From Chloroflexi bacterium RBG_16_57_11 (GTDB taxonomy: Bacteria; Chloroflexota; Anaerolineae; Anaerolineales; UBA4823), in assembly GCA_001795165.1 (NCBI GenBank), contig MGNS01000011.1, positions 1,409 through 25,764 of the forward strand: 24,356 nucleotides of DNA. Reading direction: 5' to 3'. The position numbers and the translations under genes were made by a program. Below the pieces are notes generated by a model. That model made no database searches. It was not told where the DNA came from and saw nothing but the letters and a program-made list of their open reading frames with translations. Positions 15,037 through 22,993 of this stretch are shown here, piece after piece (positions within the stretch are counted from its first letter, which is position 1; every line of letters starts with the position of its first letter).

Positions 15037-16002
15037 TTAATCTTTCCATTGCGTCGCGTCGTCGAGGGTCTTTTTTTCGCCAGCTTCTAAGCTCAATCCA
15101 ATTGCTCCTAAATTATCCTGAAGCTGTTCCAAAGAGCGCGGGCCGATAATTGGGCTGGTGATCAATGGGTCGCTGAGGAGCCATGCCAGGGCGATCTGTG
15201 AAACCGACGCCCCGCCTTTCAACCGTCCTATCTGATCCATTTGTTCCAGCAACGCCCAATTTGCCTCGCTGAAATATCCTTGCACCCTGCGCCGGCGCGC
15301 GCTTTCCGGCATCTGGTCAGGTCGATACTTGCCGGTCAGAAAGCCAGCAGCCAGTGGGCTGTATGGGATCACCCCCAGACCATAAGATCGGCAAACGGCA
15401 GCAAGCTCGCGCTCGAATTCAGCGCGGTGTACCAGGTTGTAACGCGGTTGGAGCGAGTCGTAGCGAACCAGGTTATGGAGGCGTGATACCCATAAGGCTT
15501 CGGTCAGCCGCCAGGCAGGGTAGTTGGAGCAGCCGATATAGCGAACTTTTCCTTGTTGAACCAGGTCATTCAAGGCTGCCAGGGTCTCTTCAATCGGGGT
15601 GTTCTCGTCGTACGAATGGGTCTGGTAAAGGTCGATATAATCCGTGTCTAACCGGCGGAGAGAGGCTTCCACTGCGCTCATGATGTGCGCCCGTGAGAGA
15701 CCCTCATCGTTGGGTGCTTGTCCCATCCGTCCACGAACTTTCGTGGCGATGACCATGGTTGGGCGCGGGATTTTCGAGCGCTTCATCCATTTTCCGATAA
15801 TGGATTCGGAAACGCCGCCAGGATTACCTTCCACCCAGTTAGAGTAGATATTGGCAGTGTCGATGAAATTGATCCCGCTATCGTAGGCCGACTCCAATAT
15901 CTGTAAAGACAAAGCCTCGTCGGCCGTCCAGCCAAACTGCATGCTGCCCAGGCATAGCTGAGATACTTTCAGACCGGTGCGACCCAGGTTACGATAGTCC
16001 AT
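15037..16002 (-). CDS. Aldo/keto reductase family oxidoreductase
   Basis: This 321-aa NAD(P)H-dependent oxidoreductase has the complete AKR tetrad: D48 and Y53 in FIDTANIYSNW, K88 in VIATKVRG and H129 in LYQTHSYDENTPIEET. The opening MDYRNLGRTGLKVSQLCLG, GCSNYPAWRL and PLAAGFLTGKY are typical of the bacterial YajO/YghZ/PdxI-like group. The carbonyl substrate is unknown. GAGG lies 9 nt before the ATG and begins only 5 nt after the stop of the CAP-like remnant upstream, so the gene may be read from the galE transcript. Confidence 0.92.
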   Translation of the reverse strand: MDYRNLGRTGLKVSQLCLGSMQFGWTADEALSLQILESAYDSGINFIDTANIYSNWVEGNPGGVSESIIGKWMKRSKIPRPTMVIATKVRGRMGQAPNDEGLSRAHIMSAVEASLRRLDTDYIDLYQTHSYDENTPIEETLAALNDLVQQGKVRYIGCSNYPAWRLTEALWVSRLHNLVRYDSLQPRYNLVHRAEFERELAAVCRSYGLGVIPYSPLAAGFLTGKYRPDQMPESARRRRVQGYFSEANWALLEQMDQIGRLKGGASVSQIALAWLLSDPLITSPIIGPRSLEQLQDNLGAIGLSLEAGEKKTLDDATQWKD

Positions 16003-16017
16003 ATCTATACCTCAAAT

Positions 16018-16173
16018 CTAACGTCGTGCTAGTAGCAGCGTGAAATAGCTACCATAAGGGCTTCCAGGTAGAAATATATAACCGATCCCCACCTCGGTTA
16101 CTGTAGGAAACAAGATATTCTCCCGGTGGATCTGACTGCTTTCCTCAATCAACAATAATTTCGATAGAACTGC
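16018..16173 (-). pseudogene. Remnant of a CAP/SCP-superfamily protein (C-terminal piece)
   Basis: Reading on past the galE stop on the minus strand, in the same frame, gives a 51-residue open stretch ending in TAG at 16018-16020. Its last 40 residues contain HRENILFPTVTEVGIGY followed by GSPYGSYF. This closely follows the end of bacterial CAP (YkwD/SCP) domains, whose pattern is HRxNILxPxFTEIGVGY, a loop, then YGxYWTQxF. The canonical Trp/Gln of the last strand are replaced (SYFTLLLARR). No start codon, signal peptide or N-terminal half is present, and galE occupies the upstream DNA. I interpret it as a decayed gene fragment left by deletion; readthrough of the galE TGA is much less likely. 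I have no alignment score to attach to this. Confidence 0.6.
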
Positions 16174-17187
16174 TCACCCGTACCCATCCGGATATCTAGA
16201 TTGCCATCGCCAGGCATCGGTGCACATTTCATCGATGCCCCGCACTGCGCTCCAACCTAATTCCCGTTGAGCCTTACCGACATCGGCATAGCTGATGGCG
16301 ATATCGCCAGGCCTGCGGTTAACGATCTGGTAGGGTATCTTTTTCCCGCTTACCTTTTCAAAGGCTTGCACCAATTCCAGTACGCTATAACCGCGATTCG
16401 TGCCCAGGTTATAAGTCACCAGCCCTGGTTTCTCACGTAACCTGTCCAATGCCCTGAGATGGCCGATAGCCACATCGACCACATGAACATAATCACGAAT
16501 CCCGGTACCATCCGGTGTCGGATAATCCTCGCCGTAAACATTCAACTCGGGCAAGCGACCCACTGCCACCTGGCAGATCACAGGCATCAGGTTACTAGGA
16601 ATGCCCTGCGGATCCTCCCCGATTTGCCCGCTGGGATGCGCCCCGACCGGATTGAAGTAGCGCAGTAGCCCGATATTCCAGGCGTTATCTGCGGCGAAAA
16701 TATCCTCGAGGATGACCTCGATCATCCGTTTGGTACGTCCGTAAGGGTTGGCTTGTTGGTGACAGGGGAACTCTTCGCGCACCGGCACAAAGTCCGAATC
16801 TCCATAGACTGTGGCAGAAGAGCTAAATACCAGGTCTTTGACCCCGTGCTTTGCCATTAAATCGCATAAGATCAAAGTCCCGGTGATGTTGTTGTGATAA
16901 TATCGCAATGGCAGGCGAACCGACTCGCCAGGGGCCTTCAATCCGGCAAAGTGGATCACCGCTGTGAAGGGCTTACTTTGAAACACTTTATCTAATTCAG
17001 GGTGGTCCAACAAATCGACAAGGTGAAACGAGAGCTGCTTGCCTGCCAATTCCTGTACACGCAGCAGCGCTTCCATTTTACTATTGCTCAGATTGTCGAC
17101 AACTGTGACGTCGTAACCAGCCTGCAACAGCTCGACGCAGGTATGGCTGCCGATATATCCCGCTCCGCCAGTGACCAAAATATGCAT
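16174..17187 (-). CDS. galE: UDP-glucose 4-epimerase
   Basis: This 337-aa NAD-dependent short-chain dehydrogenase/reductase interconverts UDP-glucose and UDP-galactose in the Leloir pathway and supplies galactose residues for surface glycans. The NAD loop is TGGAGYIG (6-13), VDNLSNS follows, and the catalytic residues S124 (FSSSATVYG), Y149 and K153 (NPYGRTK) fall at the same numbers as in the E. coli enzyme. RYFNPVGAHPSGQIGEDP and DGTGIRDYVHVVD are family signatures. I chose ATG 17185-17187 because it gives the canonical MHILVTGGAGYIG start and length. A TTG at 17235 would add 16 residues and overlap the upstream gene. There is no clear RBS. It is 31 bp downstream of the adenosine-specific kinase gene. 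Confidence 0.95.
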   Translation of the reverse strand: MHILVTGGAGYIGSHTCVELLQAGYDVTVVDNLSNSKMEALLRVQELAGKQLSFHLVDLLDHPELDKVFQSKPFTAVIHFAGLKAPGESVRLPLRYYHNNITGTLILCDLMAKHGVKDLVFSSSATVYGDSDFVPVREEFPCHQQANPYGRTKRMIEVILEDIFAADNAWNIGLLRYFNPVGAHPSGQIGEDPQGIPSNLMPVICQVAVGRLPELNVYGEDYPTPDGTGIRDYVHVVDVAIGHLRALDRLREKPGLVTYNLGTNRGYSVLELVQAFEKVSGKKIPYQIVNRRPGDIAISYADVGKAQRELGWSAVRGIDEMCTDAWRWQSRYPDGYG

Positions 17188-17218
17188 TCTTTTATTCAGG
17201 AGGTATCGCTTTAGCTGT

Positions 17219-17704
17219 TCAGGCCTTGTAACCAATCATGCGAAGGAGACCCTTGCGCCAGACGATATCTTCCTCTGCCTCCACGCCCTGCGGTGAGAAA
17301 CCGTCGATCACGCCCAGGATGCCACGTCCCATTTCGGTTACCGCTACGATGACCTCAGTTGGATTGGCAGTCGCGCAGAATATCCGGCACACCTCGGGCA
17401 CACTCTTGATTGTGTTGAGTACATTGATCGGATAAAACCCCTCACCCAAAAAGAGGATAAAGCTATGACCCGCGCCGATCGCCAGCGCATTTTTTTCAGC
17501 CATCGCGATCATTTCTGCATCGGTGCCGCTGGTGCGCACCAGGCATTTGCCAGAGGCTTCGCAGAAAGCCAGCCCAAATTTGACACCCGGGACGGCTGCC
17601 ACCATCGCTTCGTGGATATCCTCGACAGTCATAATGAAATGTGACTGGCCAAGGATAAAATTGATTTCAAGCGGTTTTTCGATAGGGATGGTCTGAAGAT
17701 TCAT
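17219..17704 (-). CDS. Adenosine-specific kinase family protein (PF04008)
   Basis: This 161-aa protein matches the small, highly conserved adenosine-specific kinase family known mostly from archaea and thermophilic or anaerobic bacteria. Conserved blocks are ILGQSHFIMTVEDIHEA (17-33), KFGLAFCEASG (42-52), the IGAGHSF loop (76-82), CATANP (110-115) and GRGILGVIDG (126-135), with the terminal LLRMIGYK. The family name rests on adenosine binding and structural work; its physiological reaction is not well defined. Its 161-aa length is full size for the family. The start has GAGGA close to the ATG. It sits between the LysM/M23 peptidase gene (24 bp upstream) and galE, and the three are probably cotranscribed, without an obvious functional link. 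Confidence 0.88.
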   Translation of the reverse strand: MNLQTIPIEKPLEINFILGQSHFIMTVEDIHEAMVAAVPGVKFGLAFCEASGKCLVRTSGTDAEMIAMAEKNALAIGAGHSFILFLGEGFYPINVLNTIKSVPEVCRIFCATANPTEVIVAVTEMGRGILGVIDGFSPQGVEAEEDIVWRKGLLRMIGYKA

Positions 17705-17728
17705 AGTCCTCTTATAGTAAGTGTCTGT

Positions 17729-18886
17729 TTATTGTGTGTAATCCAATGGATTGACTTTTGCTCCCTCGATTGAGAGTTCGAAGTGCAGGTGCGGCCCACT
17801 GGAATTGCCGGTGTTTCCCAGAGCGCCAATCTGTCCGCCCTGGTAGACACTCTGACCGCAGCTGGCGCCCACTGCACTCAAGTGAGCATAGGCGCTCTGC
17901 CAGCCATTGCCGTGATCCAATACGACCATATAACCGTAACCATAGTCTGACCAACCGGCAAATACCACCACACCGCTGTCGGTTGCGTAGACCGGATTCC
18001 CCTCCGCCCCGCCAATGTCCACCGCGGGATGTACACCGGAGTCAAATGTGAAACCCGAAATTGAGTGGTCCGTGGTGGGCCAGACAAAAGTGCCCGTTCC
18101 GATTGCGCCTTCATAGATGCTACCGCAGGCTCCTTCGCCATAATAGCGCGCCACGGCAGGGTTCGTGCGGCTGATGGCGGGTGGGCCCCAATCCTTGATC
18201 GGGCGTGTGCCACCGGGCACGATGACATTGGTCCCTGGCTGGATTCCGGTTTTTCCCTGGCTTATCTCGGCCAGATCAAGAAAATTGCCCGGGTAATTAA
18301 TAATTGCGCTCGGATCAACAGCGTAATATTGCGCCACACTCTCCAACGTGTCGCCTTCTTTCCACTCATGATACGCGCCATCCACCGGTAATATGTTCAG
18401 CACCTGATCCGGCTTGAGCAGGCGCGGGTTATCCTGTAATGCCACATAGTTGCCAAATAGCATAGTGGCGGGCTTGATGCCATAATTTTGGGCAATCAAG
18501 AAAAGGTTATCGCCGGTCTGCACGGTGTAGGTGATTACATTGACACGCGGGCGGGTGGGTATAATCGTCTTCAGATTTATCTTGCGTGAAATGCTGTCGC
18601 TGGATTGCGGAGGTTGTTTCAGTGTGTCGAGTGCAGACAGTAGCTCTCCATCTACCTGTGGCAAGTCTTGCGTTTCAACCTCTGGATCGGAAGCAACCAG
18701 CACTGAATTCGTCGATGAGTTCCCTCCGTCGTCCATGAACCGTTGCCAAACCAGGTATGCCAATAAGGCTACCATGCCGATCATGACCATATTCAGCCCG
18801 ACCTGTTGGATCACACCACCGGTCTTTTGTGCCGAGGCTTTTTTGTTCGGTTTTACACCGTCATTTTTTTCTACGTTCTGATTCAT
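17729..18886 (-). CDS. Membrane-anchored LysM/M23 peptidoglycan metallopeptidase
   Basis: This 385-aa protein has a short charged cytoplasmic N-terminus, one membrane segment at about 27-47 (VGLNMVMIGMVALLAYLVW), a linker, two LysM domains (about 117-167, TYTVQTGDNLFLIAQNYGI, and about 171-225, KEGDTLESVAQYYAV), and a C-terminal M23/LytM domain (about 270-385). The zinc site is complete: H286 and D290 in HPAVDIGG, H335 in SAYAHLS and H366-x-H368 in GPHLHFEL. It should therefore be an active endopeptidase cleaving peptidoglycan cross-links outside the membrane. ATG 18884-18886 is chosen because GGAGA lies 5 nt upstream; an upstream in-frame start at 18976 would add 30 residues that do not look like a signal. 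It is the first gene of the run leading to the adenosine-specific kinase and galE. Confidence 0.93.
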   Translation of the reverse strand: MNQNVEKNDGVKPNKKASAQKTGGVIQQVGLNMVMIGMVALLAYLVWQRFMDDGGNSSTNSVLVASDPEVETQDLPQVDGELLSALDTLKQPPQSSDSISRKINLKTIIPTRPRVNVITYTVQTGDNLFLIAQNYGIKPATMLFGNYVALQDNPRLLKPDQVLNILPVDGAYHEWKEGDTLESVAQYYAVDPSAIINYPGNFLDLAEISQGKTGIQPGTNVIVPGGTRPIKDWGPPAISRTNPAVARYYGEGACGSIYEGAIGTGTFVWPTTDHSISGFTFDSGVHPAVDIGGAEGNPVYATDSGVVVFAGWSDYGYGYMVVLDHGNGWQSAYAHLSAVGASCGQSVYQGGQIGALGNTGNSSGPHLHFELSIEGAKVNPLDYTQ

Positions 18887-18982
18887 ACATTTCTCCAGGT
18901 CATTGAGCGCCTGGGGTAATCGGGCGCTATGCTGATGAATCTCCTTTCTTACGGCTCTGCTTTTCGATCGCCGCAATTGCCG

Positions 18983-19011
18983 ATTATACCCCGAGATTCG
19001 CCAGCAAATTG
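18983..19011 (-). promoter_or_regulatory. Candidate promoter of the LysM/M23 gene
   Basis: On the minus strand a perfect TATAAT (+ strand ATTATA, 18983-18988) lies about 100 bp before the start codon. The best 17-bp-spaced -35 is weak (CAATTT, 19006-19011). Transcription would begin near 18976. Confidence 0.4.
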
Positions 19012-19085
19012 TGTAAAAAATCTTACAATCGTGGCTGTCAAAAGCTATTCCAATGTAATTTTATGTAGATTTTGACGTTTGGACT

Positions 19086-19115
19086 TTGCCGGGTTCTGAT
19101 AACTAATGCTACAAT
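19086..19115 (+). promoter_or_regulatory. Candidate promoter of the WD40 lipoprotein pair
   Basis: TTGCCG (19086-19091) and TACAAT (19110-19115) are 18 bp apart, giving a very short leader before ATG 19134. A good TTGACG at 19072-19077 lies just upstream but pairs only with TCTGAT (19095-19100) at 17 bp, so two overlapping promoters are possible. Confidence 0.4.
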
Positions 19116-19133
19116 AAGCGTTGGTTGATACCG

Positions 19134-20336
19134 ATGAATTTGTCCTGGTGGATACGACTGTTATTCATAATAGCGATCTTGTCTGGCCTGGCAGCGTGTG
19201 GAGAAGGCCAGGCGATCACCGTGTTGGAGACCGACCGAGCGCCGGTTTTGCATTCCAAAGCGACGGTCACAGCGACCGTTCTGCCAAGCGCCACTCCTAC
19301 GTCAACCCCGACGCCTACCGCTACACCGACTCCGACCCCAACTCCCACCGCGTTATTGCTGGCTTTAGCCGGTACGCCGTTGCCCGATCTTGCTCCGATC
19401 ACTTATGAGGATGCTGCCCAGGTTTCCGGCCTGGCAGAGTGGCATGAGCCGTCGGTCAGTGACATGGCCTGGACGCCAGATGGGCGATTACTGGCAGTTT
19501 CGACCACCAGCCTGGTTCACCTCTACGATGTGCCTACGCGCCAGGTTGTGCGCTCCCTTTATCCAAGCCTGGATGGGGTGGTGAGCATCGACTTTAGCCC
19601 ATTAGGGAGCTGGTTGGTGGTCGGCATCCGACGGGGCAGCGAAAACGAAGGTTACGCCAGCGGGTTAGAATTATGGTACGGCCCTGATTGGAAACCGATG
19701 GGGGCGATGTACGGAACAACCCGTGGCCTGGTGGATACTGCGTTTGCTCCTAATAACGAGTACTTCGCCGCCGCCTATGCCAGCCCGCTTTCCAGCCAGA
19801 ATACGTTAGACTTGTGGCTGCCCTCGACCTGGACGATTTCTACCACTATGCAAACCAGGACTCTGCAGAGTGTGGCTTTCTCTCCGGAGGCTCGTTACCT
19901 GGCGCTATCCCCAGACCGGTATGCAATCTATATTTTCGACGTGGTTGATGAAGTCTGGTTAGATAAAATACCAACCTCCTTCACAGGTGTAGTCAATTGT
20001 ATGGCCTTTTCCCCGGATGGGGTTACCCTGGGTACGGGTCATTACGATGGCACTATGAATGTATGGGATTTTCGCACCGGTGAAAAAAAGCTTTCCTTCA
20101 AAACAGACGAGGTGATCCAAAGTCTGGCTTTTAGCCCAGATGGGAGATTGATTGCGACTGGGGGGAGTTTTGAGAATAGTCTGGTCCGGTTGTGGTCTGC
20201 TGGATCGGGCGAATTGTTGCGCACCCTGGAAGGGCACTCAGGTGGGGTTACGGACCTTCTATTTTCACCCAACAGCAAATACCTGGTGTCAGCTTCCTAT
20301 GACGGTACCGTGCGCCTGTGGGGCATACGACCCTGA
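19134..20336 (+). CDS. WD40-repeat lipoprotein (first of a tandem pair)
   Basis: This 400-aa protein starts with a lipoprotein signal: MNLSWWIRLLFIIAILSG and the lipobox L19-A-A-C22. A Thr/Pro linker at about 55-73 (STPTPTATPTPTPTPT) follows. The rest is a beta-propeller built of WD40 repeats; SPDG turns recur (FSPLGSWLVV, AFSPDGVTLG, AFSPDGRLIA, LFSPNSKYLV) with Asp-containing strands ending in VWDFRTG and VRLWGI. About six to seven blades can be counted. No catalytic residues are evident, so it is probably a surface protein-interaction scaffold. The block ITYEDAAQVSGLAEW before the propeller also occurs in its neighbour. ATG 19134 is preferred over a TTG at 19125; the RBS is weak. The next gene starts immediately after its stop, so the pair is cotranscribed. 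Confidence 0.9.
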   Translation: MNLSWWIRLLFIIAILSGLAACGEGQAITVLETDRAPVLHSKATVTATVLPSATPTSTPTPTATPTPTPTPTALLLALAGTPLPDLAPITYEDAAQVSGLAEWHEPSVSDMAWTPDGRLLAVSTTSLVHLYDVPTRQVVRSLYPSLDGVVSIDFSPLGSWLVVGIRRGSENEGYASGLELWYGPDWKPMGAMYGTTRGLVDTAFAPNNEYFAAAYASPLSSQNTLDLWLPSTWTISTTMQTRTLQSVAFSPEARYLALSPDRYAIYIFDVVDEVWLDKIPTSFTGVVNCMAFSPDGVTLGTGHYDGTMNVWDFRTGEKKLSFKTDEVIQSLAFSPDGRLIATGGSFENSLVRLWSAGSGELLRTLEGHSGGVTDLLFSPNSKYLVSASYDGTVRLWGIRP

Positions 20337-21596
20337 GTGATAGGATCAGGTTTGAATAAGCTGTTCCAGGTTTGCCTGTGTGCGCTCTTAGGCGGGCTAT
20401 CGGCTTGCGCTGGATTCCACCCCATAACAAACTCTACGCCAGTACCTTCCGAAATATTCGAAGAAACGCCGGTAAGGCAGTTACAGCCAACAACCGAAAG
20501 GCCCTACAACACAACGGCTACAGCCCCACAGCTGACCGATACAGCAGAAGAGCAGCCCGTGCTGGCGATCACCCGGCAGCCAGCTCCCGTAAAACCGGGT
20601 TCGTTGTCCTCTCTGCCGGCTATAACAATTGAAAACGCAGCTTCCCTTACACAACTGGCCGAAATCCGCTTTGGCCCCTGGGACTTAGTGCTGTCAGTAG
20701 CCTGGTCGCCGGATGGAGGGATCCTGGCGGTTGCTGCGGGTAACTCGATTTTCCTATACGACGCCAGTGAGCTGAAACAGTTTTGGTCCTTTGAAATTGG
20801 TGCTCTGACCCAAAGTCTGGCCTTCAGCCCGGATGGCCTGTGGTTGGCTGCTGGCAGCCGAGATGGTTATGTGCGGATCTGGCCGGTTGAATCGATCGCC
20901 ACGTCTGGTCAATCTCAGCCCAGCTTGGCTATCCAGGCGCATCACAAGGGTGTGAATAGCGTGTCATTCAGCCCGATTACCGGCCCCCTCGGCGTCATTC
21001 TTGCCTCCGGAGGCAACGATGCGGTTGCGCGGTTTTGGAGCCTTGGCAACGGCGATGAATTGGGTTATATGATCGGAGGCACGTTTGCTGTGCCATCGAT
21101 CGCCTTTTTACCGGATGGCAGCCAGTTAGCTGTGACGAACGGCGATCGAATTCGTCTGCGCCAGGTCGGCTCTGAGCGGATTGTAGGCACCTTCGCTTCG
21201 GATGAGCCCCTGTATAGCCTGGCTTACAGCCCGGATGGAAGCCTTCTGGCTGTTGGCGGGAGCGATAATCTGATTCGGCTGTGGATGCCCGACCAGGCCT
21301 TTCGCACCGGACAGCCTGAATATCCTGAACCAGTCATCCTGCGCGGTCACTCTGGCCGCCTGGGGACCTATCGCTCCTTAATTTGGCAGGTAATATTTTC
21401 CGCCTCAGGCGAGATATTGGCCTCAGCGGGTGGTGATGATAGCGTTCGTTTATGGAGTGTACAAAATGGTGATCAACTGATTAGCCTTCCGGCTCATCCC
21501 GGCGGGGCCGCTTGCATTGCTTTTCGGCCAGATAACACCGCACTAGCCTCCGGAGGGTTGGACGGTGTTCTCCGTATCTGGGGTGTCTCGCGTTGA
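20337..21596 (+). CDS. WD40-repeat lipoprotein (second of a tandem pair)
   Basis: This 419-aa protein has a signal peptide with lipobox L21-S-A-C24 (LLGGLSACAG), a Pro/Thr-rich linker to about residue 85, the ITIENAASLTQLAEI block shared with the upstream protein, and a WD40 propeller. Repeats include AWSPDGGILAVAAG, AFSPDGLWLAAGSRDG, YSPDGSLLAVGGSDN and FRPDNTALASGGLDG, with VRIWPV, IRLWMP, VRLWSV and LRIWGV strand ends. It is clearly paralogous to the preceding gene. The start is GTG at 20337, abutting the previous TGA; TTG 20352 with an upstream AGGATCAGG is an alternative. It ends 6 bp before the convergent small lipoprotein gene. Confidence 0.9.
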   Translation: MIGSGLNKLFQVCLCALLGGLSACAGFHPITNSTPVPSEIFEETPVRQLQPTTERPYNTTATAPQLTDTAEEQPVLAITRQPAPVKPGSLSSLPAITIENAASLTQLAEIRFGPWDLVLSVAWSPDGGILAVAAGNSIFLYDASELKQFWSFEIGALTQSLAFSPDGLWLAAGSRDGYVRIWPVESIATSGQSQPSLAIQAHHKGVNSVSFSPITGPLGVILASGGNDAVARFWSLGNGDELGYMIGGTFAVPSIAFLPDGSQLAVTNGDRIRLRQVGSERIVGTFASDEPLYSLAYSPDGSLLAVGGSDNLIRLWMPDQAFRTGQPEYPEPVILRGHSGRLGTYRSLIWQVIFSASGEILASAGGDDSVRLWSVQNGDQLISLPAHPGGAACIAFRPDNTALASGGLDGVLRIWGVSR

Positions 21597-21602
21597 GCCG
21601 GT

Positions 21603-21827
21603 TTATTGATCCGGTTGGGCGATGGCGGTGAGCTGGATATGAAATTGCTCCGCGCCATAGGTCGCGGTTGCGTTGGCGGACGAAAATTCTTGAGATGTGG
21701 TATTGTTTATTAATCGTGAGCCATCGCTGGCGACCCCACCATCACCGCCACCGCCGCCAACACAAGCGAGCGCTGCCAGAGCGAGGATAAGGACGATCAG
21801 GAAAATTCGGGCGGTTGCTTTGTTCAT
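21603..21827 (-). CDS. Small glycine-rich lipoprotein
   Basis: This 74-aa protein begins with a standard lipoprotein signal (MNKATARIFLIVLILALAALAC; lipobox L-A-L-A-C, Cys22), then a run of glycines (VGGGGGDGGV) as a flexible spacer and a short hydrophilic C-terminus with TSQEFSSANATATYGAEQ. I recognise no family. Signal peptide quality and a good promoter 80 bp upstream (21905-21934) support it as a real gene despite the small size and the lack of a clear Shine-Dalgarno. It is convergent with the WD40 pair and divergent from the acyltransferase pair. Confidence 0.65.
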   Translation of the reverse strand: MNKATARIFLIVLILALAALACVGGGGGDGGVASDGSRLINNTTSQEFSSANATATYGAEQFHIQLTAIAQPDQ

Positions 21828-21904
21828 GACTGTACTCTAGAGATATTCGCCGTCTTTCAAAACATGCCTGATGAAAAGCGAATGAGAGGGTTTTACATCG
21901 AGTG

Positions 21905-21934
21905 ATTATATTGTTGCAGGTTTCGTGCCAACAA
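21905..21934 (-). promoter_or_regulatory. Promoter of the small lipoprotein gene
   Basis: On the minus strand TTGTTG (+ strand 21929-21934) and TATAAT (+ strand 21905-21910) are 18 bp apart. The same stretch is bracketed by a 7-bp inverted repeat, ATTGTTG (21910-21916) and CAACAAT (21929-21935), occupying the spacer and the -35, which could be a regulator site. Confidence 0.5.
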
Positions 21935-21992
21935 TAAGATGGCTGAAATCTTCCATGGAAATAAATCCCGATCGCCCCACAGAATCTTGATC

Positions 21993-22020
21993 TTTCGACT
22001 TTTGCCGATCCAGTTATAAT
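21993..22020 (+). promoter_or_regulatory. Candidate promoter of the acyltransferase pair
   Basis: A perfect TATAAT at 22015-22020 is preceded by a weak -35 (TTTCGA, 21993-21998) at 16 bp. The leader to ATG 22090 would be about 63 nt and ends in a strong AGGAGGG (22075-22081). Confidence 0.45.
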
Positions 22021-22089
22021 AATCTGTGTTGAACCCTTGGGATCTCTAAGGATAGGACCTGGTTCCGATCAGGAAGGAGGGTCTTTCAA

Positions 22090-22986
22090 ATGGATGAGAC
22101 TCTTGTGAAAACCTTAAGAACCTCTTTGTTGGACGATATGCTCAGGGATCTGGCGAATTCCCGGCGCGAATGGCTTGCCAGGTTTTTTCGGATCCTTGCC
22201 TGGCCATCGGTCACCCGCTTCGCGGAGATTTCCGCCATATTCGACGATTATGTCAATAAATTTGGCTTCAACGACGCCATGCGGCAGATCATGCCATATT
22301 TTGTCTCCGATTTGAGCGTATGGGGTCAGAGTAATGTCCCACAGGAAGGGCCATTATTGGTCATCTCCAATCATCCGGGTACCTATGACAGTATTGCGAT
22401 ATCCGCTGCTTTGCCTCGCAACGATCTAAAAATCATCGCAGGCGGTTATCCTTTCTTGAGGCATTTGCCCTCAGCCAGCCAACATCTGCTCTTCGTGTCC
22501 GCCGATATTCAGGAGCGGATGACGAGCCTCCGAAATGCCATCCGCCACCTGCAGCAAGGCCGCTCATTGCTCATCTTCCCCAGCGGGAAGGTGGAGCCAG
22601 ACCCGGCAGTGTTACCGGGCGCTTCGCAGGCGATGTCGGCCTGGTCTCCAAGCTTGGAGCTGATCCTCCGCCGGGTGCCTGATGCTCAGGTCTTGATCAC
22701 CATCGCGAGCGGGGTTTTATCCCCACGTTTTCTTGAGCATCCGCTGATCCGCTTCTGGCGCGAGAAGCGAGATCCTCAAGCAGTGGCGGAGGTGCTTCAA
22801 ATTCTCATCCAGATGTTGTTCCCCAATCGTGTTTGCCTGTCGCCAAACATTTCATTTTATTTTCCAGTAACCTCGATAGATCTGGCCAGTAATCTTGGCA
22901 ATGAGTCGCTCATCAACCACATAATTCATTGCGCCCGAGATCGGTTGGCAAGCCACCGACAAGAACACGGTCTCCAGATAGATTGA
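22090..22986 (+). CDS. PlsC/LPLAT-like acyltransferase (first of a tandem pair)
   Basis: This 298-aa protein belongs to the lysophospholipid acyltransferase (PlsC-like) superfamily, which transfers acyl chains to glycerolipids or other acceptors. Motif I is intact: N94-H95-P-G-T-Y-D100, giving the catalytic HX4D. The motif III position, normally F-P-E-G-T-R, reads FPSGKVEPDP (163-172), so the phosphate-contacting Glu/Arg pair is changed. PGASQAMSAWSPSLELILRR and the SGVLSPRFLEHPL block after it are shared with the downstream paralogue. I see no strong membrane helix. Strong RBS AGGAGGG. The altered motif makes a simple lysophosphatidate acyltransferase role doubtful. Confidence 0.85.
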   Translation: MDETLVKTLRTSLLDDMLRDLANSRREWLARFFRILAWPSVTRFAEISAIFDDYVNKFGFNDAMRQIMPYFVSDLSVWGQSNVPQEGPLLVISNHPGTYDSIAISAALPRNDLKIIAGGYPFLRHLPSASQHLLFVSADIQERMTSLRNAIRHLQQGRSLLIFPSGKVEPDPAVLPGASQAMSAWSPSLELILRRVPDAQVLITIASGVLSPRFLEHPLIRFWREKRDPQAVAEVLQILIQMLFPNRVCLSPNISFYFPVTSIDLASNLGNESLINHIIHCARDRLASHRQEHGLQID

Positions 22987-22993
22987 GCCATGG

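Noticed and set aside
16174..17235. Longer galE starting at TTG 17235
   Set aside because: It adds 16 residues before the canonical NAD-binding start, overlaps the upstream gene and has no RBS.
19300..19350. ACTCCGACC-like short repeats as a tandem or CRISPR-like repeat
   Set aside because: They encode the Thr/Pro linker of the WD40 lipoprotein; the periodicity follows codons for alternating Thr and Pro.
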